Assembly (NCBI GenBank): GCA_023396115.1
Contig: JAEWXC010000015.1
Coordinates: forward strand, 111,168 to 175,167
DNA length: 64,000 bases
From: Actinomycetes bacterium
GTDB lineage: Bacteria > Actinomycetota > Actinomycetes > Propionibacteriales > Nocardioidaceae
Direction: 5' to 3'
Shown: one piece after another, positions 40,271 to 48,962 of the stretch
How the letters are laid out: every line of letters starts with the position of its first letter
Position numbering within the stretch: position 1 is the first letter of the stretch
Notes under the pieces: model-generated
Told to the model about the DNA's origin: nothing
What the model saw: the letters and a program-made list of their open reading frames with translations, nothing else
Database searches by the model: none
Program-made: the position numbers and the translations under genes

Positions 40271-42006
40271 GCACGACCAGCAAGGTCGCCCAGACCAACG
40301 GCACGAAGGCGGCCACCGCCTCCAAGCCGTCCAAGGTCGGCGCCGTGGCCAACTGGGCCGACGAACGCACCGGCCTGGCCGGTGCGATGAAGAAGAACCT
40401 GCGCAAGGTCTTCCCGGACCACTGGTCCTTCATGCTGGGCGAGATCGCTCTGTGGAGCTTCGTCGTCCTGCTGATCACCGGTGTCTTCCTGACCCTGTGG
40501 TTCAAGCCGTCGATGGCCGAGGTCGTCTACAACGGCTCCTACGACCAGTGGAAGGGCATCGAGATCTCCGAGGCGTACGCCTCGACGCTCGACATCTCCT
40601 CCGACATCCGCGGTGGCCTCCTGGTCCGCCAGATGCACCACTGGGCCGCGATGCTCTTCATCGCCTCGATGTTCGTGCACATGATGCGCGTCTTCGTGAC
40701 CGGTGCCTTCCGCAAGCCCCGTGAGATCAACTGGGTGATCGGTGGCCTGCTGCTGCTGCTCGGCATCATCGAGGGCTTCGCCGGCTACTCGCTTCCCGAC
40801 GACCTGCTCTCCGGCACGGGTCTGCGGATCGCTGACGGCCTGGTCAAGGCCACCCCGGTGCTCGGCACCTACATGTCGTACTTCATGTTCGGCGGCGAGT
40901 TCCCCGGCAACGTGATCGTGCCCCGTCTGTACATGGCGCACATCCTGCTGATCCCGGGTCTGATCCTGGCCCTGATCGCGGCCCACATGCTGCTGCTCGT
41001 CTACCACAAGCACACGCAGTGGCCTGGCCCCGGCCGGACCGAGAAGAACGTCGTGGGCTACCCGATGCTCCCCGTCTACATGGCCAAGGCCGGCGGTTTC
41101 TTCTTCATCGTCTTCGGCTTCACCGCCCTGATGGGTGGTCTGATGACCATCAACCCGGTGTGGAAGTACGGCCCCTACGACCCGTCGAAGGTCACCGCTG
41201 GTTCGCAGCCTGACTGGTACATGGGTATGGCTGAGGGTCTGCTCCGGATCATGCCGGGCTGGGAGTCGCACATCTTCGGGATCACGATCTCGTGGAACGT
41301 GCTGGTCCCCGGTCAGCTGGCCGCGATGCTGCTGCTGATCGTCTTCCTGGCCTGGCCGTTCCTGGAGGCTTGGGTGACCGGCGACAAGCGGGAGCACCAC
41401 CTGCTCCAGCGCCCCCGCAACGCGCCGACCCGGACCGCGTTCCTGGTCGCCATGATGACCGCCTACGGCCTGCTCTGGGCCGCCGGTGGTAACGACATCA
41501 TCGCCATCAAGTTCCACCTGGACCTGAACCAGATCACCTACTTCATGCGAGTGGCGATCTTCGTCCTGCCGGTGGCGGCCTTCTTCATCACCCGTCGCTG
41601 GTGCATCTCGCTGCAGCGTCAGGACAACGAGAAGCTGCTGCACGGCTACGAGACCGGCATCATCATGCGGTCCCCCGAGGGCGGCTACTCCGAGCGTCAC
41701 CTGCCGCTGTCGGAGGAGAAGGCGTACACGATCACCGCGCGTGACCGTGACGAGATCTACTCGCTGGAGTCGGAGACCGACAGCAACGGCGTGCCGTCGC
41801 CCGGTACCCGTGCCCAGCGGATCCGCGCCAAGCTGTCGAAGGGCATGTTCGGTCGCAACGTGCAGAAGCCCACCGCGGCCGAGCTCGAGGAGGCCCACGC
41901 CCACGCCGAGCACGAGGCGCACGACCAGGCTGGCCTCGACCACCCGGCCGACGGTCACCAGTTCGACGGGCACGACACCGACGTGAAGGGCCACGAGCTC
42001 CGCTGA
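40267..42006 (+). CDS. qcrB: Cytochrome b subunit of the bcc complex
   Basis: 579 aa. The N-terminal cytochrome b part binds two b haems through His in HHWAAMLFIASMFVHMMRVF and HILLIPGLILALIAAHMLLL. The quinol-site region includes PDW in QPDWYMGMAEGLLRIMPGWE, the actinobacterial version of PEWY. Nine membrane helices are expected. The extra ~110-residue C-terminal extension typical of actinobacteria ends here in a His/Asp-rich tail (HAHAEHEAHDQ, DGHQFDGHDTD). Last gene of the operon; a very strong terminator follows. Confidence 0.96.
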   Translation: MSTTSKVAQTNGTKAATASKPSKVGAVANWADERTGLAGAMKKNLRKVFPDHWSFMLGEIALWSFVVLLITGVFLTLWFKPSMAEVVYNGSYDQWKGIEISEAYASTLDISSDIRGGLLVRQMHHWAAMLFIASMFVHMMRVFVTGAFRKPREINWVIGGLLLLLGIIEGFAGYSLPDDLLSGTGLRIADGLVKATPVLGTYMSYFMFGGEFPGNVIVPRLYMAHILLIPGLILALIAAHMLLLVYHKHTQWPGPGRTEKNVVGYPMLPVYMAKAGGFFFIVFGFTALMGGLMTINPVWKYGPYDPSKVTAGSQPDWYMGMAEGLLRIMPGWESHIFGITISWNVLVPGQLAAMLLLIVFLAWPFLEAWVTGDKREHHLLQRPRNAPTRTAFLVAMMTAYGLLWAAGGNDIIAIKFHLDLNQITYFMRVAIFVLPVAAFFITRRWCISLQRQDNEKLLHGYETGIIMRSPEGGYSERHLPLSEEKAYTITARDRDEIYSLESETDSNGVPSPGTRAQRIRAKLSKGMFGRNVQKPTAAELEEAHAHAEHEAHDQAGLDHPADGHQFDGHDTDVKGHELR

Positions 42007-42030
42007 GTTCGCTGACCTGACACGTCACAC

Positions 42031-42075
42031 CGCCGAGGGCGGGACCGGATCTGATCCGGTCCCGCCCTCGCGGCG
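42031..42075 (+). terminator. Long terminator hairpin after qcrB
   Basis: A 17-bp perfect stem (42034-42050 with 42054-42070) and loop CTG; the flanking CGC/GCG bases extend it. It contains CGAGGGCGGGACCGGAT and its complement. The strongest terminator of its class around the respiratory genes. Confidence 0.9.
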
Positions 42076-42113
42076 TTCCGGGCACTCCCCCACCCCACCA
42101 GCCTCCCCCTGCT

Positions 42114-42132
42114 CATGTAACGCGGTGTTGGG
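42114..42132 (+). repeat. 19-bp repeat, copy A
   Basis: CATGTAACGCGGTGTTGGG, exact, in the gap between the qcrB terminator and the luciferase-like gene. No partner arm lies nearby. Other copies are at 43299-43317, 43354-43372 (inverted, one change) and 44580-44598 (inverted, exact). Confidence 0.85.
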
Positions 42133-42196
42133 TCACCTGCTGCGGCCGTCTGCGCCTGTGATGGATGCCCGAGGGGCGCGGCGGCCGGCCGCTCCG

Positions 42197-42202
42197 TAGG
42201 CT
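42197..42202 (+). promoter_or_regulatory. -10 box (leaderless) for the LLM oxidoreductase gene
   Basis: TAGGCT, a 6-nt spacer, then ATG 42209. No ribosome site. Confidence 0.6.
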
Positions 42203-42208
42203 GCCCCC

Positions 42209-43255
42209 ATGGACCACTCCGCTGTGCAGTTCGGACTCGACACGTTCGGTGACATGACCGTCGACCCGGAGGGGCAGCCGCTCAGCGCCGCCCAGGTGAT
42301 CCGCGACGTGGTCACCCAGGCCGAGCTGGCCGACGCCGTGGGGGTGGACGCGTTCGGGATCGGTGAGCACCACCGCGAGGACTTCGCGATCAGTGCCCCG
42401 GACATGGTGCTCGCCGCCATCGCCGCACGCACCTCACGCATCCTGCTCGGGACAGCGGTGACGGTGCTCAGCTCCGACGACCCGATCCGCGTCTACCAAC
42501 GCTTCGCCACCCTGGCGGCGCTCTCGAACGGCCGGGCCGAGGTGACGCTCGGGCGGGGTTCGTTCACCGAGTCGTTCCCGCTGTTCGGGCACTCCCTCGA
42601 CGACTACGACACGTTGTTCGCCGAGAAGCTGGAACTGTTCACCCGGTTGCAGACCGAGCAGCCGGTGTCGTTCCGGGGCACCACCCGGGCGCCGCTGTCC
42701 CCCACCCAGGTGCACCCACGCACCGAGGCCGGCACCGTGCCGGCGTGGCTGGCCGTCGGGGGCACCCCGGAGTCGGTGGTCCGGGCCGCGGAGCACCGGC
42801 TACCGTTGATGCTGGCCATCATCGGGGGTGACCCGACCCGGTTCGCTCCGTTCGCGGAGCTGTACCGCCGGGCCCGGGCCGAGTTCCACCCCGACGCCGA
42901 CGACCTCCCGATCGGGGTCCACTCCCCCGGGTACGTGGCACGCACCGACCAAGAGGCCGCGGACCTGCTGTTCGACCACTTCAAGGCCAACCGGGACCGG
43001 ATCGGTCGCGAGCGCGGCTGGCCGCCCGCGTCGCGGATCGACTACGAGCAGGAGATCCGCCACGGGGCACTGTTCGTGGGCTCACCGGACACGGTCGCGG
43101 CGAAGATCGCCCGGACCGTGACCGCACTCGGGCTCTCCCGATTCGACCTCAAGTACGCCTCCGGGCCGATGCCGCACGAGCAGCTCATGTCGTGCATCGA
43201 GCTGTACGGCACCGAGGTGATCCCCCGGGTGCGACGCCTGCTCGCTTCGGCCTGA
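42209..43255 (+). CDS. LLM-class (luciferase-like) flavin-dependent oxidoreductase
   Basis: 348-aa TIM-barrel flavoprotein of the bacterial luciferase-like family: FGLDTFGDMTVDPEGQPLSA, the conserved GIGEHHREDFAISAPDMVLA, LGTAVTVLSSDDPIRVYQRF, GRAEVTLGRGSFTESFPLFG and VGSPDTVAAKIARTVTALGL. It would use reduced FMN (or F420) to oxidise or reduce a small substrate; neither cofactor nor substrate can be fixed from sequence. It stands alone between copies of the 19-bp repeat, and its codon usage matches the core genome. Confidence 0.88.
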   Translation: MDHSAVQFGLDTFGDMTVDPEGQPLSAAQVIRDVVTQAELADAVGVDAFGIGEHHREDFAISAPDMVLAAIAARTSRILLGTAVTVLSSDDPIRVYQRFATLAALSNGRAEVTLGRGSFTESFPLFGHSLDDYDTLFAEKLELFTRLQTEQPVSFRGTTRAPLSPTQVHPRTEAGTVPAWLAVGGTPESVVRAAEHRLPLMLAIIGGDPTRFAPFAELYRRARAEFHPDADDLPIGVHSPGYVARTDQEAADLLFDHFKANRDRIGRERGWPPASRIDYEQEIRHGALFVGSPDTVAAKIARTVTALGLSRFDLKYASGPMPHEQLMSCIELYGTEVIPRVRRLLASA

Positions 43256-43298
43256 CGCCCCAGACCTGTCGGCCACACCCGCCGCCCCACACCTGCCG

Positions 43299-43372
43299 CA
43301 TGTAACGCGGTGTTGGGGCAGGAACCCACGGCGCCTGCGCCTCGGGGTGTTATCCCAACACCGCGTTGCATG
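43299..43372. repeat. 74-bp hairpin element made of two inverted copies of the 19-bp repeat
   Basis: CATGTAACGCGGTGTTGGG at 43299-43317 faces CCCAACACCGCGTTGCATG at 43354-43372. The single difference (A to G in the second arm) becomes a G-U pair in RNA, so the 19-bp stem is effectively perfect. The 36-nt loop contains its own small stem (GCAGG at 43318-43322 with CCTGC at 43334-43338). It sits 43 nt after the oxidoreductase stop and 111 nt before the AbiEi-type gene. Confidence 0.85.
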
Positions 43373-43483
43373 TCCGCGGCCCGGGGTGCCAGCACACGTC
43401 CACAGCCCCGGTCACTCGCCGGGCAGCCCACGGCGGGCCGGTTCGCCCGCACAGCACCAGGCACCTGCCCACAGGCTGCACGG

Positions 43484-44512
43484 ATGCTCCCACCTGAGGT
43501 CACAGCCCACCTGACCCGACACCACGCGGTGATCACCCACGCGGCGCTGCTGCAGCTGGGCGTGGACCGGGCCGAGGTGAAACGGTGGGCGGCCCAGGGC
43601 TCGCTGGTGCGGCTACGGCGTGGGGCCTACACCGATGCCGCCACCTGGGGAGAGGCGGATGAGTACCACGGTCGACCGCGACTCCTGGCGCTGGCCGCCA
43701 GCGCCACGATGCAGCACCGTCACGTCCTGAGCCACGACTCCGCGGCCCACGTGCTCGGGCTGGACTTCCTCCAGCCCGCGCGGCCACTGCTGCACGTGAC
43801 CCGGGACCGGGTGGTGGGATCGCGCACCTGTTCCGGGGTCAAGCACCACGGCGCTCCCTACCGTGCCGAGCAGGTGGTCGAGGTCGACGGTGTCCGGGTG
43901 CTCGATCCGGTGCGTACCGCTCTCGACCTGGGCCGGGAGCACGGACTGCACGCAGGGACCAGCGCGTGCGACCAGGCACTGCGCCGCGGCGCCACCCGCG
44001 AGGACCTGGTGCGGGCCGCCGCAGACATGTGGTCCTGGCCCCAGGTCACCACGGTGCGGAGGTGCATCGAGCTGGCCGACGGCGGAGCGGAGAACCCGGG
44101 CGAGACACTGGCCCGGATCGTGGTGGCCGGTCTCGGGTTCGGCCGGCCCCGCACCCAGTTCCCGGTGCGCACCCGCTGGGGGCTGCGCTGGTGTGATCTC
44201 GTGGTGGGCGCGCACGTCATCGAGTTCGACGGGCGGCTGAAGTACCGGGAGTCCGCAGCCGGCGAACGTGCCGGGGACGTGGTGTGGCGCGAACGCTCGC
44301 GCGAGAGAGCCCTGCTGGACGCCGGTCTCGGGGTGTCGCGCGTGACGTGGACGGAGCTCCGGGCCGACAGCGTTCCCGCGACCTCGGCACGCCTCATCCG
44401 CGAGATCAACGAAACGGTCCGTCGGGTCGGCCCGGTCATGCCGGTCCACCTCGAGCGGGCTGCCACCGACCTGGAGTCCCAGCGCACGGCTCGCCTGCGT
44501 CACGCGGCCTGA
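43484..44512 (+). CDS. AbiEi-type winged-helix protein with DUF559-like nuclease domain
   Basis: 342 aa. The N-terminus (about 8-55) matches the AbiEi antitoxin winged helix (ITHAALLQLGVDRAEVKRWA, LVRLRRGAY). The middle resembles the AbiEi-type C-terminal region (HVLSHDSAAHVLGLDF, GVRVLDPVRTALDLGREHGL). Residues about 215-300 look like a Vsr/DUF559, PD-(D/E)XK-like nuclease: D238 in WCDLVVG, then E247, D249 and K253 in VIEFDGRLKY. No AbiEii toxin partner lies on either side. The start (ATG 43484) fits the family N-terminus. The gene is bracketed by inverted copies of a 19-bp repeat. Such orphan genes are common in Nocardioidaceae and function is unproven. Confidence 0.8.
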   Translation: MLPPEVTAHLTRHHAVITHAALLQLGVDRAEVKRWAAQGSLVRLRRGAYTDAATWGEADEYHGRPRLLALAASATMQHRHVLSHDSAAHVLGLDFLQPARPLLHVTRDRVVGSRTCSGVKHHGAPYRAEQVVEVDGVRVLDPVRTALDLGREHGLHAGTSACDQALRRGATREDLVRAAADMWSWPQVTTVRRCIELADGGAENPGETLARIVVAGLGFGRPRTQFPVRTRWGLRWCDLVVGAHVIEFDGRLKYRESAAGERAGDVVWRERSRERALLDAGLGVSRVTWTELRADSVPATSARLIREINETVRRVGPVMPVHLERAATDLESQRTARLRHAA

Positions 44513-44579
44513 CGTCAGCGACCCGGACCGACGGAGGCCCCGGGGACCTCTCACAGGCGCAGAAACCCGTGGGAGGACG

Positions 44580-44598
44580 CCCAACACCGCGTTACATG
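44580..44598 (-). repeat. 19-bp repeat, copy D (inverted)
   Basis: CCCAACACCGCGTTACATG is the exact reverse complement of copy A. It lies 67 nt after the AbiEi-type stop and just before the bidirectional terminator. Confidence 0.85.
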
Positions 44599-44610
44599 AG
44601 CCGGGAACGC

Positions 44611-44644
44611 CGCACGGCCCCCGGGAGAACCCGGGGGCCGTGCG
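44611..44644. terminator. Bidirectional terminator between the AbiEi-type gene and ctaF
   Basis: A 15-bp stem (44611-44625 with 44630-44644) and loop AGAA; the core is CACGGCCCCCGGG / CCCGGGGGCCGTG. It serves both convergent units. Confidence 0.85.
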
Positions 44645-44663
44645 AGGTGGGAGGAGCCTGCGC

Positions 44664-45062
44664 TCAGTGCGCGTGCTCACCCCGGTAGTACTCGAAGATC
44701 CACCCGCACAGGGCGATCATGCCCAGGACACCACCGATGATGACCATCCACCAGGCGGCGAGCGCCACGGCGTAGGTGATCACCGAGAAGGTCAGCGCGC
44801 ACCACAGCGGCCACCACGAGTAGGGCGGGAAGAAGCCCAGCTCGCCGGCACCCTCGACGATCTCGCCGTCCTTGCGGTCCTCGGGACGAGCATCCATCTT
44901 CCGGGCGTGCGCGCCCAGGTAGACGGTGATCATCAGGGTGAGGAGGGTGGCCATGGTCAGGGCCGAGGTCCCGGTCCAGTCACCGGCGATGAACCAGTAG
45001 GCCGGGGTGACCAGCACGAAGAAGATCGTGCAGATCGCGAAGATCCAAGTCTCCTGCTTCAT
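44664..45062 (-). CDS. ctaF: Cytochrome c oxidase subunit IV
   Basis: 132 aa, the actinobacterial CtaF. Four membrane helices: WIFAICTIFFVLVTPAYWFI, SALTMATLLTLMITVYLGAH, WWPLWCALTFSVITYAVALA and MVIIGGVLGMIALCGWIFEY, with a conserved charged loop (DRKDGEIVEGAGELGFFPPY). It stabilises the aa3 oxidase. It starts on the last base of the ctaD stop codon. Confidence 0.95.
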   Translation of the reverse strand: MKQETWIFAICTIFFVLVTPAYWFIAGDWTGTSALTMATLLTLMITVYLGAHARKMDARPEDRKDGEIVEGAGELGFFPPYSWWPLWCALTFSVITYAVALAAWWMVIIGGVLGMIALCGWIFEYYRGEHAH

Positions 45063-46801
45063 CAGGCGTCGCCCTTCTTGTTCGTGCGCTCGTCGAGCAT
45101 CTCCTTGCGACCCTCCACGTTCGGGGCGTCAGCAGTCGGCCCGGTGAGCCCGTCGTTCTCCAGGTACTCCAGCGAGGCGATCTCCGGGTGGTGGAGGTCG
45201 AAGGCCGGGGACTCCGAACGGATCCGCGGGATCGAGACGAAGTTGTGACGCGGCGGGGGCGAGCTCGTGGCCCACTCCAGCGACCGGCCCCAACCCCACG
45301 GGTCGTCGACGCCGACCAGCGGAGCCTTGCGCGAGACCCACACGTTCCACAGGAACGGGAGCATCGAGGCGCCGAGGACGAACGAGAAGACCGTGGAGAT
45401 CTGGTTCAGCGTGGTGAAGCCGTCGGTGGGCAGGTAGTCGGCGTAGCGACGCGGCATGCCCTCGACACCCAGCCAGTGCTGGACCAGGAAGGTGCCGTGG
45501 AACCCGACGAACAGGACCCAGAAGTGGACCTTGCCCAGACGCTCGTCCAGCATCCGCCCGGTGAACTTGGGCCACCAGAAGTAGAAGCCGGCGAACATCG
45601 CGAACACCACGGTGCCGAAGACCACGTAGTGGAAGTGCGCCACCACGAAGTACGAGTCCGAGACGTGGAAGTCCAGGGGCGGGCTGGCCAGGATGACACC
45701 GGTCAGACCACCGAACAGGAAGGTCGTCAGGAAGCCGAGCGACCACAGCATCGGGGTGTCGAACCTCAGTGAACCGCCCCACATGGTGCCGATCCAGTTG
45801 AAGAACTTCACGCCGGTCGGTACCGCGATCAGGAACGTCATGCCGGAGAAGAACGGCAGGTTCACCGCACCGGTGACGAACATGTGGTGCGCCCAGACCG
45901 CGATCGAGAGGATCGCGATGCCCAGGGTCGCGCCGACCAGGCCGACGTAGCCGAAGATCGGCTTGCGGCTGAACACCGGCAGGATCTCCGACACGATGCC
46001 GAAGAACGGCAGCGCGATGATGTACACCTCGGGGTGACCGAAGAACCAGAACAGGTGCTGGTACAGGATCGGACCGCCGTGCGCCGGGTCGAAGACGTGG
46101 GCACCGAAGAGGCGGTCGGCCTCCAGGGAGAGCAGCGCGCCACCCAAGATCGGGAACGCCATCAGCACCAGCATCGAGGTGATCAGGACGTTCCACACGA
46201 AGATGGGCATCCGGAACATGGTCATGCCGGGGGCACGCATGCAGATGATCGTGGTGATGAAGTTGACCGCACCGAGGATCGTGCCGATACCGGCCATCCA
46301 CAGACCCATGATCCACAGGTCACCGCCGATGCCCGGCGACCGGACCGCGTCCGAGAGCGGGGCGTAGGCGAACCAGCCGAAGCCGGCCGCACCCGAGGGG
46401 GTGAGGAAGCCGGAGGCCGCGATGATGCCGCCGAACAGGAACAGCCAGTAGCTGAACATGTTCAGACGCGGGAACGCGACGTCGGGCGAACCGATCTGGA
46501 TCGGCATGATCACGTTGCCGAAGCCGAAGAACAGCGGCGTCGCGAACAGCAGCAGCATGATCGTGCCGTGCATGGTGAAGAGCTGGTTGTACAGCTCGTC
46601 GTTGACGACCTGCTGGCCCGGGAAGGCCAGCTCGGAACGGATCAGCATGGCCATCAGGCCGCCCAGCAGGAACCAGACGAACGACGTGACCAGGTACATC
46701 TTGCCGATCAGCTTGTGATCGGTGGTGGTCAGCAGGCGAACCACCTGCGTCCCGAGGGGCTTCTTGCCCCCTTCGGTCAGCGGAGCAGCAGCGGCGCTCA
46801 C
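45062..46801 (-). CDS. ctaD: Cytochrome c oxidase subunit I
   Basis: 579 aa, twelve membrane helices, the catalytic haem a/a3-CuB subunit. Visible ligands and signatures: MHGTIMLLLFATPLFFGFGN (haem a), WFFGHPEVYIIALPFFGIVS with the cross-linked His-Tyr, VWAHHMFVTGAVNLPFFS (CuB His pair), and VAHFHYVVFGTVVFAMFAGF (haems a3 and a). The GTG start is in a GTGA overlap with ctaC. It pumps protons while reducing oxygen. Confidence 0.97.
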   Translation of the reverse strand: MSAAAAPLTEGGKKPLGTQVVRLLTTTDHKLIGKMYLVTSFVWFLLGGLMAMLIRSELAFPGQQVVNDELYNQLFTMHGTIMLLLFATPLFFGFGNVIMPIQIGSPDVAFPRLNMFSYWLFLFGGIIAASGFLTPSGAAGFGWFAYAPLSDAVRSPGIGGDLWIMGLWMAGIGTILGAVNFITTIICMRAPGMTMFRMPIFVWNVLITSMLVLMAFPILGGALLSLEADRLFGAHVFDPAHGGPILYQHLFWFFGHPEVYIIALPFFGIVSEILPVFSRKPIFGYVGLVGATLGIAILSIAVWAHHMFVTGAVNLPFFSGMTFLIAVPTGVKFFNWIGTMWGGSLRFDTPMLWSLGFLTTFLFGGLTGVILASPPLDFHVSDSYFVVAHFHYVVFGTVVFAMFAGFYFWWPKFTGRMLDERLGKVHFWVLFVGFHGTFLVQHWLGVEGMPRRYADYLPTDGFTTLNQISTVFSFVLGASMLPFLWNVWVSRKAPLVGVDDPWGWGRSLEWATSSPPPRHNFVSIPRIRSESPAFDLHHPEIASLEYLENDGLTGPTADAPNVEGRKEMLDERTNKKGDA

Positions 46802-47727
46802 TCGTGGCCTCCTTCGGCGTGCTCGTCCTCCAGGCCAGCCTGGCGGTAGACCTCGTCGCCACCGATCAGCGGCTTCTCGGAGGTCTCCAGGGTCTTCAGG
46901 TACTGCTCGTACTCGGCCGCGCTGACCACCTCGACGTTGAACAGCATGCGCGAGTGGTAGGTGCCGCAGAGCTCGAAGCACTTGCCCGCGTACACGCCCT
47001 CACGGGTGGGGGTCACCTGGAAGGCGTTGATCCGGCCCGGCACGACGTCCATCTTCATGAGGAAGGCGTCGACACCGAACGAGTGGATCACGTCGGGGCT
47101 GTACAGGTTGAACTGCACGGTCTTGTCGACCGGGAGCACCAGCGTCGGGATCTGGGACGCGGTGCCGACCGTGTACGCGTACTCGTCGTAGGCGTACTGC
47201 TTCTTGATCGGGTCCGGGTCGGAGTTGGGGGTGCCCAGACCGTGGTTGAAGGTCCACGACCACTGCTGGCCGGTCACCTCGACGGTCACGTCGGGGTTGT
47301 CCTTCATCTCCAGCATCTTGTTCTGGGCGTGGATGGTGGCGTCGAAGAACACGATCACCATCAGGATCGGGGCGATCGTGTAGAACACCTCGAGCGGCAG
47401 GTTGTACCGCGTCTGAACCGGGATCTCGTTGTCGTTGCGACGACGGAAGCGCACCACGACGTAGAAGATCAGGCCCCACACCAGGACGCCGACAACCATC
47501 GCGGCGACCCAGGACCACTTCCACAGCTCGAAGGTGTACGGGCCCTGCTCAGTGGCAGGGTCCGGCATCGCCAGTCTCTTGATCTGTGCCTTGTCTTCAG
47601 CCGAGCAGGCGGCGAGGAACAGCACAGCGAGTCCCAGCACCGTGGCCGACGTCAGCCGCCTCAACGGCGCGGCAGCACGCTTGGGGAGTTGCAGACCCAC
47701 GAACGAGCCTCTCTCTTGGGCAGTCAC
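46798..47727 (-). CDS. ctaC: Cytochrome c oxidase subunit II
   Basis: 309-aa lipoprotein-type CtaC. The lipobox is FLAAC with Cys41; two membrane helices follow (WVAAMVVGVLVWGLIFYVVV, EVFYTIAPILMVIVFFDATI). The extracytoplasmic cupredoxin domain binds CuA through His in PDVIHSFGVDAFLMK and the CFELCGTYHSRM motif. It accepts electrons from QcrC. GTG start; the 68-bp gap to the divergent cysteine desulfurase gene must hold both promoters. Confidence 0.96.
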   Translation of the reverse strand: MTAQERGSFVGLQLPKRAAAPLRRLTSATVLGLAVLFLAACSAEDKAQIKRLAMPDPATEQGPYTFELWKWSWVAAMVVGVLVWGLIFYVVVRFRRRNDNEIPVQTRYNLPLEVFYTIAPILMVIVFFDATIHAQNKMLEMKDNPDVTVEVTGQQWSWTFNHGLGTPNSDPDPIKKQYAYDEYAYTVGTASQIPTLVLPVDKTVQFNLYSPDVIHSFGVDAFLMKMDVVPGRINAFQVTPTREGVYAGKCFELCGTYHSRMLFNVEVVSAAEYEQYLKTLETSEKPLIGGDEVYRQAGLEDEHAEGGHE

Positions 47728-47783
47728 ACGTATGGTCGAAGAGTATCCGAACAGCGCGCCGCCCCGGCGCAGGGGTCACCCGA

Positions 47784-47789
47784 TAGGTT
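47784..47789 (+). promoter_or_regulatory. -10 box (leaderless) for the cysteine desulfurase gene
   Basis: TAGGTT, a 6-nt spacer, then GTG 47796. No ribosome site. Confidence 0.6.
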
Positions 47790-47795
47790 CAGGTC

Positions 47796-48962
47796 GTGAC
47801 GATTCCCCCCGTGAACCGCGCCTCCGGGACGCGGTCGGGCCCTCCCCTGCTGGACGCCGCATCGTCGGAACCGTTGCTGCCGGTGGCCCGGGAAGCCCTG
47901 CTCGCGGCGCTGGACGCCGGATGGGCCGACCCCCGCCGATTGCACTCCGAGGCCCGTCGCGCCCGCCTGCTGCTCGACAACGCCCGTGAGGCGACCGCGG
48001 ACGCGCTCGCAGTGCACCCCGACGAGGTCACGTTCACCGGCTCCGGCACCGAGGCGGTGCACCGCGGGCTGCTGGGGCTGCTGCGCGGGCGCCGACGGGT
48101 CGGGACCCGGGTGATCCGCTCGGCCGTCGAGCACTCCTCGGTGCTGCACGCCCTGGACTGGGCCGAGGTCCCGGTCAGCGAGATCGGGGTCTCCAGCACC
48201 GGCCGGGTGGACCTGGAGGCCCTCGCCGGCTCCCTGGCCTCCTCCGCGCAGGAGCCGGTGGCCCTGGTCGCACTGCAGAGCGCCAACCACGAGGTCGGCA
48301 CCGAGCAGCCGGTCGAGGAGGCCGCCGAGCTGGCCGGCGACGTCCCGCTCTTCGTCGACGCCTGCGCCTCACTGGGTCGGCTGCCGCTCCCGGCAGGCTG
48401 GTCCGTGGCCGCCGGGTCGGCCCACAAGTGGGGCGGCCCGGCCGGGACGGGGCTGCTCCTGGTCCGGCGGCGTGCCCGGTGGCGGGCGCCGTTCCCGCTC
48501 GACGACCGCTCCGACCCGCGGGCGGTGGGGTTCGAGAACGTCCCCGCCGCGCTGGCCTCGGCCGCCGCACTGCAACAGGTCGTCGCGGAGGCCGACGAGG
48601 TCGGGGCACGACAGCGCGAGCTCGTCGACCTGGTGCGCGCCCGGGTGGCGCAGCTCCCCGACACCGAGGTGGTGGGCGAGCCCGAGGCCCGACTCCCCCA
48701 CCTGGTGACGTTCTCGGCGCTCTACGTGGACGGTGAGGCGCTGGTCAGCGAGCTCGACCGACGCGGTTTCGGGATCGCGAGCGGCTCGGCGTGCACGTCC
48801 TCCACGCTCGCACCCAGCCACGTGCTGGCCGCGATGGGGGCCCTGACCCACGGCAACGTCCGGCTCTCGCTGGGGCGTGACACCACCCGGGAGGACGTCG
48901 AGGCGTTCCTGGCGGCCGTGCCCGAGGTCGTCACCGCACTCCGCGCGCAGGTGGGGCTGTGA
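47796..48962 (+). CDS. Cysteine desulfurase, NifS/IscS-like
   Basis: 388-aa PLP enzyme that takes sulfur from cysteine to give alanine and an enzyme persulfide. Seen: H113 in VEHSSVLHAL, FVDACASLG (D188), the PLP Lys K211 in GSAHKWGGPAGTG, and catalytic C333 in the mobile loop SGSACTSSTLAPSHV. The N-terminus is shorter and more divergent than IscS. A TusA-like gene is coupled directly behind it by a GTGA overlap, so the persulfide is likely passed to TusA. It is near erpA and nadA. Confidence 0.92.
   Translation: MTIPPVNRASGTRSGPPLLDAASSEPLLPVAREALLAALDAGWADPRRLHSEARRARLLLDNAREATADALAVHPDEVTFTGSGTEAVHRGLLGLLRGRRRVGTRVIRSAVEHSSVLHALDWAEVPVSEIGVSSTGRVDLEALAGSLASSAQEPVALVALQSANHEVGTEQPVEEAAELAGDVPLFVDACASLGRLPLPAGWSVAAGSAHKWGGPAGTGLLLVRRRARWRAPFPLDDRSDPRAVGFENVPAALASAAALQQVVAEADEVGARQRELVDLVRARVAQLPDTEVVGEPEARLPHLVTFSALYVDGEALVSELDRRGFGIASGSACTSSTLAPSHVLAAMGALTHGNVRLSLGRDTTREDVEAFLAAVPEVVTALRAQVGL

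Noticed and set aside
43299..44598. Insertion sequence or transposon with terminal inverted repeats
   Set aside because: Inverted 19-bp copies flank the AbiEi-type gene, but no transposase or target-site duplication is visible and further copies lie outside; kept as a repeat family.
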